Below, piece after piece: positions 12,801 to 24,800 of a stretch of DNA of 26,766 nt. The notes beneath the pieces were generated by a model that saw only the letters and a list, made by a program, of their open reading frames with translations, did not search any database and was not told where the DNA came from. Origin of the DNA: Ophiothrix spiculata (lineage: Eukaryota; Echinodermata; Ophiuroidea; Amphilepidida; Ophiotrichidae); assembly GCA_000969725.1 (NCBI GenBank), contig JXSR01S073245.1. The stretch is one strand, 5' to 3'. Position numbers and translations under genes: made by a program. Numbering within the stretch: the first letter of the stretch is position 1; the number at the start of each line of letters is the position of its first letter.

Positions 12801-15800
12801 ATCTATTTGCAAGTGCATCAACCTTGCTGTTAGGATATCAGCTAATATTCATCGGACAGGGTGTTGAATTTGGAACATGAGCAGTTTATAATAATAAAGC
12901 CCAAGCAATATAGTAATCATACCTTTCATATGTGATTCGTCATATCAATTATGTACCTGAAGGTCGGCTTAGTATTTGACGAGATACGGGCCGCCTTCGC
13001 GTCCAAGGTCGCATTTCTAATTTCATCAAAAACGTTAGCTTTGAAGTGTCTTCTATCATATTAATCAGGTTCCAACATCCATACATTTATAAGAAAAATG
13101 TATGATAAAAATCCTCTCTCAATTCCAAGTTTTATTCAGTACTAAAACTTTAAAATCAATTTTCTCAGAACTATAGTTTGCTGAATCAGCCCGATGCCTT
13201 TTACGAATTTGATGTAACTTTGCAACTGAACATCCAATAACCAAAAGCAAGGTGTCATTTTAAAGCTTAAAATCTCAATTTTCAAATAGCAGAGAGCTGT
13301 GGCCTATACAGACAACGATTTTCGCACAAACATAAAACGCTGCAAAATTAGCCATCAAAACCAATTTGATAAACTATTTTAATAATTATCATAGGATAGG
13401 TCTAATTTTTGAGGGAGATACCTTATGCTTCTCCGAAGTGAGAGTGCTCACTCTGGAAAGAGAGATGTTTGTAAAGATAGCAGGAAACTTTTGCTTTGTT
13501 TTAAGTTTGGCCAATTACAAAATGATAATCATTAAAATAGTTTATCAAAATGGTATTGAAGGTTAATTTTTAGTAGCGTTCTATGGTTGTGTGAGATGGA
13601 AGAGCCACTAGACATGTTAAAGTTGATGAAATATATGCCTGAATGTGTGTATGTTGTCAAAATGGGCCACTTTTTGTGACATATATATTGGGGCTCTTCA
13701 CACAGACAAATCAATATGTACTTGTACATGCATCCAGATTAAACTGGACTTCAGCAAATGAACAAATGAGTGAAAGTCATCATGTGAGTGCAAGATAATC
13801 GTATCTGCAATGGCTGCCATATGTGATATTTTTTAACACCCTGTCACTAGAAATTAAATTATGCAACAAAATCTTCAAAATCCATCTCCCATATGTCAGC
13901 AGCTCTTGATACTGTTAAGAACTCGGTATCACCCGAAGACCCATTTCAAAAGCCACTGACCCAAGACTGATCATCATACAGTGTGCAATGCAAATTTATT
14001 ACAATAGCAGCTATTGCACATCCGACTTTCTTGCACATGTGACGAAGTAACTGTGCATGTTCATACACGTATTATTTTTGTTATTTCCACTCACATGCAC
14101 ACCCCAGCGTGTCACTGCACGCAACTGGAGGAAAGACAGATTAACGCGCGATCGTGTGAACATAATCTGCACTTTGGAAAGGTTCACGAATCTATATGCA
14201 TCTAGATTTGACACCCCAGGTGGAGAACCCCATTAACTTAAATAATTAAACCATAGTATAGCCAAGCAAATTCAATATTTCCTATGCAAGGTCAAGGAGC
14301 TTGAGACTGATCTTTTCACCGAAAAATTATCAAATTCTCACGATCACTCACCTTTCTTGACCTCTGGCATTGAATATTTTTTCCCATTCATCTACTAATG
14401 GTTTGGTCACAGTCGCGTCAAATATCAGATGATTTAATAGTTCTGCATCACCTATGATCAAATGAAAAAAAAAAAAACCACCAACAAATTTCAATCATTT
14501 CAAGTTGAATCTAAATCTTGAAGATTTGCATTCTTAATGCCTACAATGAGTTGCTTAAGTTTGATCTACTCTTTATCTTGAAGTACAAAACAAGCAGCTG
14601 ATTAACACTCATAAACAAATATGACTATATTAGTTCCTTTTTTATTAATACAAATTAGTCAATTTTTTTGGAATCGCAACACTGTAATCAGTCTTGCTGT
14701 ATATTCAAATGACTTGTGTTTAAAGTTTGTCCATGTGGTAGCAACAAAATTAGCCAAAACTAATGCCAAAAGGATAAAAGATTCAGGCACAAAATATATT
14801 AATATGCAGTAATTTGGTTTCAATCATCCTATAATCAATCATTGCTAGTCTCTTACATGATACAAAAACAGCAGTTCACAATGTTGTAGAATACAAGAAT
14901 ATGCTACAGATCTTGTAGCAGAGTCTGATTTCTTGCTTTGTACTTCTAGGTTGACAGAGCATACAGTGAAATGCATTGCTACCATCACTTTAAGGGTCGG
15001 TTTGTACTTTTGCATGGGCAATAATATATATATCGTGCGCCAAGTATTCGCTCTTTCAACATATCCAATGGCTTCCAATGTATTTTCTAATAGTAACGTA
15101 GGTTTGATGATGGAAAATCTGCAACTATACTCCATATATTTTGGGATTATTCATATGATTCCTATTGATCGTATAAAACATGTATTTCTCCTCCTCAAAT
15201 ATGCGTTGCGATGCAAATTAGAGTAGATATTGAATAATTACCGGATGCTTGCTGAAAACATATGGCACAATATATATGGCCACTCACAAAAAAGTATAAA
15301 TACAGCCTAAGAGGTTACTTGCTAACATATACAGTCTCAACCAGTAGCCCTATATGTCGGAGTAACTGTAAAACAGTTTTGTTGCTGTAATAGTACATTA
15401 ATGTCCTTTTGATACTCACATTTGTAACTTAAGCTTCCATCCCTGATTGACATGTTGAGATAATTGATGACATTCTCTTCTCTTGTGAAATTCTTCACTT
15501 CTGCATTACTGAGTCTGCAATATTTCCTGCAAATTACAGTAAGAATAAGCATGGCTATAGTTTAGCTGATGTTTAAGTATAAGTCTTCAGGTAATTGACC
15601 GTAATCTGATTGACTTCTACAAGACAGGTTTTGTGTAAAACTAATTGCATTTTTCCCAAAAAGCACACTATTGTGCACAAACATGCTAAAAATCATTATT
15701 CAAGCATATGTCATCATGTGAGTACAAGAAAGTCGTATCTGCAATAGCTGCCATTCGTCAAAAATTTTGATTGCACACTTTATAATCTCCAGTCTCGGGT

Positions 15801-18800
15801 CAGCGGTTCTTGAAATGGTTCTTCAGGTGACAACCACTGATATAAGACTGGGAAGTTTTGAGTGATTTTTCACATTCTTGTGACAAGGCATAAAATAAAT
15901 ATTAGGCTTAAGGCTTAACTTAAGGCAGCTATTGCAGATACGACTTTCTTGCACTCACATGACGATGTAAGCCCACAACAAATTCATCCATGCGGCAGTG
16001 ATATTTTTTTTTTCAAAAGCTACCGTGCATATCTGCCAACCTTAGAATTAGGGACAATTTAAAGAAAATGTTTAAAACGAGGGACATTCCTAAATTTCCT
16101 ATACATTGCTATGTATAGATTTTAATAAAATGAGGGACACGTGATAAATCACTATCGCAATTTTTTTCCTTCCAAAATGAGGACATCACTCAAAAAGAGG
16201 GACAGTTGGCAGGTATTTACCATGTATAGTGAAAGGCAATTAGAGTACACTGCTACTATATCATTTGAAAGTAATAACATTTATGAAAAGAATATGGATA
16301 ACACACATTTTCCTGTGCAGGGGGCTTAAAAATATTTGTTGGCGTCTGTTTATACATTTCTTATGATTGTCAGCTCTTTTAAAGCAACTTATTATACGCT
16401 TGATGAGATGTATTTCTCTAAAATATGCCATATAAATTTTTCCACTACAATAACATGAAACCATGCTTTGTGATGGTATATATGCTTCATATACATGTTA
16501 ACATTACAAGCTTACCATTTTGCCACCGTTACTGTTCCAATATTATCAGTTAGAAGATCTTCACAGGCTGTAATGATATATCAACAAGAAACTTCAGTAT
16601 CAGTAGACATACAATCGCATCAACACCATTCTTATTTCGCAGGTGAAACCATTGCATTAAATCACAACACTTTGGCAAATTAACAAAGCTTTAAACAGGG
16701 TTATCAGAATTACTGTTAGATCAATGGGGCACTTTCAATTTGGCTCAATATGACACATTAAACTTCACATTGTCACATGATACATTAAACTCAACGATGA
16801 CATATGACAATTGTGTTGTGTAACATTGGGTCAAAATGTTATGACACACTGAACTTTACAATGTCACATGACACAATGTACTCAACATGACATGACAATT
16901 TGACAATGCCACATTGAACTTGATGACATTGACCTTGATACCATCATTTAGCATAATGAACTCATCAATATCACATGAAACTGACTTATTAATATCACAT
17001 GACACACTGACTCAACTATGTCATATGACACTGACTTAACCATATCACAGTGACACACTGACTCAACTATATCACAGTGACACACTGACTCAACTATGTC
17101 ACATGACACACTGGCTCAACTGTCACATGACACATTGACTCAACTGTCACATGACACACTGACTCAACTATGTCACATGACTCTGACTCAACTGTCACAT
17201 GACACTCTGACTCAACTATGTCACATGAGACACTGACTCAACTATGTCACATGACACACTGGCTCAACCATGTCACATGACATACTAACTCAACTATGTC
17301 ACATGATTTCTCAACTGTCACATGACACACTGACTCAACTATATCATGTGACATGTTGAACTTGACATGTGGTATGACACAATGAACTCAACAATGTCAC
17401 AGCTAGATTATCATGTGACACTGGACTCAACATGACCACATAGAGCCAGGTAATGTTGCAGCTAGCACACCACCAGTGCAAGACTTGGGGTTAATGTTGT
17501 TAGTAATTGTTTGCAAGACTCCTGCTGATGTGTTAGTGATACTTGTCTACAATCGATATATCCGTAACCACAAAACACCACCACCATATCATAACCCAAG
17601 AAACCTTGTTAATTTTCAATCCCCCATATCTTGGCAAGAACTTTGAAAGTGATTTGCTTGGTATAATACATTTTGCTTGGCATAACACCTTTCATTTGGT
17701 ACATAACATATGTAAGCCTTAGTAAAATTGAAACAGTATACATACACAACAGCACTAATCGTATACAAAGTTGTCAAATTTGATTTCAAGTGGAGAATAA
17801 AATAATTTTAAACTTTCAAAACTGATTGAAGATAAAACTTGATAATGTTATGCCAAACATTTTTGAGCATTCAGATGCACCGGAAACCAACTAGCCAAAT
17901 CATGAACATAGTAATAGGCAAAATTGTGAATAAATCGGTATGCAAATAGCAAAGTAAAGGTCCCAAATCAAATATAAAATGGTTGTATGGGAGTGCAGGC
18001 AATTAAATAGAGATCCATATGAGAGAAAATCTCAAGGTCTCACTGGCATGAAGGAATGGTCTGAAATAAAAGGTGAGTGTTAGCGTTGTTAATACATGCA
18101 ATGGTTTAGTAATCCCTGGTACAGAATGAAAAAAGCAAATTTTAAAAATGGTAGCAGAATTTGAAATATTGCAAATTTTGTATCAAATGAAGCAATATAA
18201 AATGAGATATGATAATGACTATCTGTTAGGTTTCTTTTACTTCATCTTGTTTAGGCTTTCACCAAGGAAACCCAACTTGGTACTTGGTACGAAGTAAGCT
18301 GAAAGAAGCTTATCTTTAACAGGGCTCCAAGATTTTTTTTTTTTTTTAATTCAGTTTTGAATGCAGGAGGAAGACCGGAGTACCCTGAGAAAAACCTGCG
18401 GAAGCGAGTATGGACTGAAAACCAAATGCACATAAAGCGCCAGGCCCGGGACCTCATTGGTGCAAGGCGAGGGAACCGCCTCTGCGCCAACCCGCTCCCC
18501 ACAGGATAATGGCATCTGAGGAAAACGATGGATGGTTTTCTTTGGTTTAATCTATTGAAAATGACATCCATCTAGGCTTAAATTTGAAGAAATTCAAGGG
18601 TGTGTCATTATCACCAAGCACACTAAACTATAAACATTTTGTCAAAAAATTAAAATCATACTGCAAAATACTTAATTAGATGGCAAATTTGGAATGTGCA
18701 GACTCACACACATTAAAGCTTAATCTGTATTTAGTCTTTTAGTTGTTTATGGAAACAAAACTAAACTGAAACTAAAACTGAAACTGAACTTGGTGTGTTC

Positions 18801-21800
18801 AGTGCTATAGAGCATAAAACAACAGAATAGTCTTCCAGCACCTTAATATCTTTGAAGCCTACTTTTAACTTATAATGATCGAAGTCCATTTCTGGAGGTA
18901 TATTGTTAAACATGGCAAACAAGATTATTACTTTTTACAAAATATATGTCATTAATTACAGCGTACAAAGATTAAAGGACAAACAATCTACTGGCATGCT
19001 GCAAATTGTCTGTCAAAAAAAGGCATGCTAGAGTATGGAACATGTCTGCCCTACCTCCTATCCTTGCGGCTAGATATATATACAAATAATGCAAAAAATG
19101 GGTTGGAAAATGATCAAAATTTCAATCAAAATTGGCTGCATGGCCAGCCAGCAATTGAGGCAGGACGAGCGCGAAAGCAAAATAACGTTTTACAAGTGGG
19201 AAATCATAAGTGCAGACTAAAGCAATAGGATCACTGCAGGGTATCGTCAAGTCCCCAATGCCAGGCAGGCTCCAATATATGCATCATGTCACAGCTCAAA
19301 CTATCCTATACTCTGTGAATCTTGAAGTATGCAACAAGCAGCCGATTAACGCACGTAAACCAATATGACCATTCGGGGAAGTAAATTAGTCCGTACTTTT
19401 TGAATCGTAACCACGTAACAAATCTTGCTGAATATTCAAATGAACTTATTTTCATTGTTTGTCCATGTGGTAGCAACAAAATTAGCCAAAAATAATACCA
19501 AAATCATGAATGATAATACACAAATATTAATACGCAGTGATTTGGTCTTAATCAATCATTACTAGTCTCTTACACAATACAAAACTATCAGTTCACAGGG
19601 TTGTAGAATACAATGGTATGCTGTGAATCTTGTAACATAGTCTGATTGCTTGTTGCATACTTCAAGGTTTATAGAGTATGGGCAAATAAGATTTTCCATG
19701 AATGAATTATCTAAATCACTTTATTAATTTTCCAAATTCAGATCTGCACCAACCTTTTGATATATGTGTGTCACATCACACAGCATTATAATTTGTTCAA
19801 TAATTTGTGAGATCAAGAACGTCGTATCTGTATTGGCTGCCAAATTATTTAATACCTTATCACTAGAGTGCACAAAATCACTCAAAACTCCCCTTTAATA
19901 TATCAGTGGCTCTTGAAATGGTTCTTCAGGTGACACCATCACCTGAAGAACCCTTTCAAGAGCCACTGACCCAAGACCGGATATTATACAGAGTGTGATC
20001 CAAATTACTGACAAATGGCAGCTATTGCAGATACAACTTTCTTACACTCACATGATGATATTCTCCTTTTTATAGGATTATTTTAACAATCTTAAGATTG
20101 TACAAACAATGAAAGAACTGATTCCATATCCAAGATCAAGAACATTGTTTTTGTGATGTGAGAAATTTCAAATGATTCTTTTAATACTTGTAATACATAC
20201 TAAAACACCATGAATTAAGTGTGAAAACTCAAGAGCCGTTAGCTTCCTAGTTTCCAAGTCAAGTTTCTATTGTTGATCCATGCAAGATCACATGACTCTC
20301 ACGGGCATCTTAAGCAACCAACAATACATACTAAAAATATAATTGTCAAAACAAAAACTAAAATAAACTATCCACTTTGGTCTGACAGGCCTAATTTTTT
20401 AATTGTTAAGATTTGAATGAAAATTATTAAATGAGATTGAACCATCATTCCTTCCTAAAACATCTTGATACCTTACTTGTTATATTGGAGGCAATAACAA
20501 TGAAATGGTAAGCAGTAGAATGCCAAATCGTCATGTGAATGAAAGAAATTCGTTTCTGCAATGGCTGCCCTAAGTTATGTTTATTTAACACCTTGTCACA
20601 AGAATGTGAAAAATCCCTCAAAATGTTCCTGTCTTATGCCAGTGGTTCTTAAAATGGTTCATCAGGTTACACAGTCACCTGAAGAACCATTTCAAGAACC
20701 ACTGACTCAAGATTGGAGATTATACAGTGTGCAATCCAAATTTATGAAAAATGGCAGCTATTGCAGATACGACTTTCTTGCACTCACATGGCGAAATGTA
20801 AAGTTGTTGTGCTTTTACCTATAGTCATACAAATGAATAGCAGCAACTCCACTCTATGCCACTTTTTAAAACTGAATCAATATTTGACCACTTTTTCTCT
20901 ACATTGTTTCTTACACCCAAATCAGCCTTTAAAGCTGGTTTCAGACTTGCCTGTCGTGTTGTCATACGACCAGCGTGACGTCAAAAATTTAAAGTGCGCA
21001 AACTCGATCTTGTCGCATCTCCTTGCCCTACGACAAGCCGATATATCGATTACCCTGTCGTGATGGTCGCAACGACACAATATTTTGAGTTGGAAAATTC
21101 AACTTGTCTTGTGACAGACCATTGCGGCAATATGCAAATGTGTCGTGCTACAGTACGACAACTCAAAATTGCAAATGTTTGGTCTTCTGCCGCAATGTCG
21201 TGTGCCGCAACGACAGCTATAGTCTGAAACCACCTTAAAGGTTTTTGCTACTCATATATGAAATCTCCACATATCTCAGCTTTCTAATGTTTGCTTTCCC
21301 TTTAAAAATTATTAATGCTATGGCAACAAGCAAGGTATCACAATATTCAAGAAGGAATAGCAGTTCAATCCGATTTGATAATTTATATTCAAAATTTAAT
21401 GATGAAAAAATTATGTCCCATAGATCAAAATAGATAAATTCTTTTTAGTTTATGTTTATAAGCTTCATCTAGTAAGGTGTAAGTTTGTAAGCTGAACTAG
21501 TCTCAAACCTTGCTATTCTGAAGCATAGAGCTCACATCTAAATATTTTAAGGGGGAAAGCATGTTACTCAATATTACGTTTTTGCAAGTTTATTTTGTAC
21601 CATAACTTTTTAACAAAGTGCTTAAAGTTAATAAAAGTATACATTCCCAGAAAGGAATTTTCACAAAAAACATGATGGATTTTTTGATAATAATCACAAA
21701 AGAAAAAACATTTTCTGGCCATTTGGGCTTCCAAACAAGCTAAAAATAACATTTAAAAAAAAAATGTCTACAGAATGGTAATTTTTATTTAAAATGCCCA

Positions 21801-24800
21801 TTCAGATGTTGCGTCATTTTTGAGGATTTTGATAAGGTAAAAAAAATGACCAAAAATGGAAAAACGTGAATTTGTGACCTTATTTGGCATGAAAATAAAA
21901 AAAAATTGGCCCAATCCTAAAAATAAAATGACGCAACATTTGAGTGGGTGTTTTAAATTAAAATTCCCATTCTGAAGTCATTTTAAAAAAATTGTTATTT
22001 TTAGTTTGGTTAGAACCCAAATGGTCAAAAAATGTTTTTTTTGTGATTTTTGGTCAAAAATCAACATCACCATCATGTTCCTTGTGAAAATTCCTTTCTG
22101 GAAAAGTTATGGTACAAAATAAACTTGCAAAAACGTAAAATTGAGTAACATGCTTTCCCCCCTTAAATATCAATATCTTCTACAAACTACTATTTACACT
22201 GTCATAACACATAATATCAAACATTTGAAAATAACATAACCAAGTATCGAACCATCTTTAGCATTTTGATACATCGATGAAATACCTCTATACTCAATAT
22301 TTGATGCAGTTGTGTCAATTTATCTTGGTTTATTCCAACTCACCTTGTACTATGCCGCACGGGTCACCCATCGTCTTGTTAGTAGCTTTGTTAAATTTAA
22401 ACACTTCTGGGCCCTGTAATTCTGTATGGTCTGGTCCATCCGTCATCACTATGCCCAAACTAAAAATGATGAAATTACAAAAAAAAAAAAATTAATAACC
22501 ATTTTTTTTTGCTTATTGGGCTGGACTAGAATCTACTTCAAATTGAATTGAAAACTTCCAGAAACACTCTTTCAAAGCTTGAACAGTCATTTTATAAGCT
22601 TAAAAATGTTTTGAAATCAAGAACAAACATCTGCACCAAAATGGGTTCATATCCTTCATGAACTTAGTCTAGCATGAAATCTGTTGTTAACACATGTATT
22701 GATTATTTAGTGATAAGTCTTTTGAAGCAGTCTAGCTCATGAATATCTTACACGAAGGAAACACCCAAAAATGTATAAAACTTTAACTAAAAAAGGAACT
22801 TTGGTGTAATATGTAATCCTTGATGGTACTCAGTGGCGTAGCTAGGTTTTCGAAAATGGGGGGGCCACAGTATGAAGACGAACCGACAGTATTGTATTGA
22901 CCATGCGAGCGGAGCGAATAACGGGAGGGGTCCAGGGGCCCGCCTAAGGGCCCCTGATGGGGGTCCAGGGTGCAAAGCCCCCGGAAGCTCCAGGGTTTTA
23001 GCTACTTGACGCACTACAGGAAGGCTTATTGAAACATTTTTGGATTTATGTAGTTATAATGGTGCCAAAATGCTGTCACGAAAATTGTATGAGGTAGTTT
23101 TTGCAGAAACCGACATATCCCTTGTATTCTTCAACATTATGAACTGGTGGTTTTGTATTGTGTAAGAGACTAGTAATGATTGATTAAGGCCGAATCACTG
23201 CGTATTAATATATTTTTACATGAATTCTTCATAATTTTGGTATCATTTTGGGCTAATATTTTTGGACACATGGACAAACATTGTAAATAAATTCATTTGA
23301 ATATTCAGCAAGATTTGGTACCTTGTTATGATTAGAAAAAATTGGACTAATTAACTTCCCCGTGTGGTCATTTTGTTTTTTGTGTGTTAATCGGCTACTT
23401 GTTGCATACTTCAAGATGTACAGAGTATAGTCACATTATTGGCAACAGCTTTAACCCTTTGAACCCGACCAGCCATTATACCGGCTCACATGTACATGTA
23501 CCGTATACATGATGAGCCGGTTTACCGTTTTAAGGTAACGTGTCAGAAACTTTGTCTTATTAATATCGGAAGATATCAATGAAGCTTTGAACCCATGGTT
23601 GATGGATCAATTTGCTCTTATTTACTCGACAGAGGCGAAAAATTCCACATATTTTTGCAAAATTGATCACAATTTTTAACAAATGTGGTTTTGCCCATAG
23701 ACTACTACGTAAATGTTGAATATGTTGGTCGACATAAATAGTATTCTCTTGTGAATGCTGGTTATTGGAATATTTCAGACTACTGTAAAATAAAAACGTA
23801 AAGCAAGGGAAATCAAAATCTAAGTGAGTTTAGGGGTTATATTGTGTTTTTAAACTTTCAGGGTGGCCTGGGTCAGCAGTACAGATACTCATGGAATGGC
23901 CAGGGTTCAAAGGGTTAAAAATAAGCAATGACATTGTTTCCTTAGATTTTGTCTTATCTGGTGAAAACAACATGTGATTCACTTACCTAAAAGGTGTTTT
24001 GAGTAGCTCTGTGAAGTAGTAATAATTTTTGCGCTTTGTTATTCTCCTCTGTAAAATAAGAAATTGATAAAACATGGTGTGAATGTTACAGGTCTGGATT
24101 TGCTATGAAAATCAAAACAATTCTTTACATAAAAATTTAACATGTAACAGAAATGTGTGTACCAGTGCCCCTGATTTAAAATGTAATGATGCACTTCAGC
24201 AATTTTTCCCCATCTAACTTGAAAAATCTTGTTGTATGACAAAATATTTGTTTCTATCAAAGACATGTCACTTGACGCTACGAAAACTGGAAGCAATAAG
24301 TTCCTACAAGAAATTGAATTTGTAAAGGGACAAAGCTACAAAATTACATGAGTACGAGTATGAACACAGAATTAGGAATGAAAATAAACACCACCAAATA
24401 AGCTTCTGCTTTTACTCAAGCTGAATTATAACAAGAAGTCTGGTCCACGATAGATTTGAAAAAAAAATTTGCTTGTAAAAATTGGCATGAATAATATTTT
24501 ATTGATGTTGAACCGATTTTAAAAAGAATAATTGGGGGTCACCAGACTTGTTTTTTCATGTGAGTCAGCTTAAAAAAAGCATTTTGAGGAAAATTAGTAC
24601 AGGGGCCTATGGGAAATGTGTCAAAAATGACATACTTAGTGTTGATTCAAAAACTTCCCATTGAAATTTTGTGTCGATTTTTCCAAAAAATTTGCACAAA
24701 CAATGTTCTTTCAATTAACAAAATAAAAAGTGGGGGTCTCTGACATATTTTTCAAGAAAGATAAAAATGAAGAAGGAAATATGAGAAAGAAAATCTGACA

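Noticed and set aside
14933..15226. A 97-residue plus-strand frame and its 96-residue antisense partner
   Set aside because: They overlap on opposite strands, run across the edge of a repeat copy and lack recognisable domains.
16740..17445. CRISPR-like periodic repeats
   Set aside because: Units are adjacent with no unique spacers and are degenerate; this is a eukaryotic minisatellite.
20561..21227. Plus-strand open frames of 77-116 residues
   Set aside because: They lie inside nested-palindrome copy 5 and the TTAA-flanked MITE. Similar frames appear in other element copies, as expected for repeat-derived open frames.
22344..22459. Exon 3 read as part of a VWA domain because of MTDGPDH
   Set aside because: The phase-correct joins to PFS upstream and to CEDLL-WKYC downstream place it in the second Cache-like region, matching S-L-G-V-V-L-S-R-G of the family.
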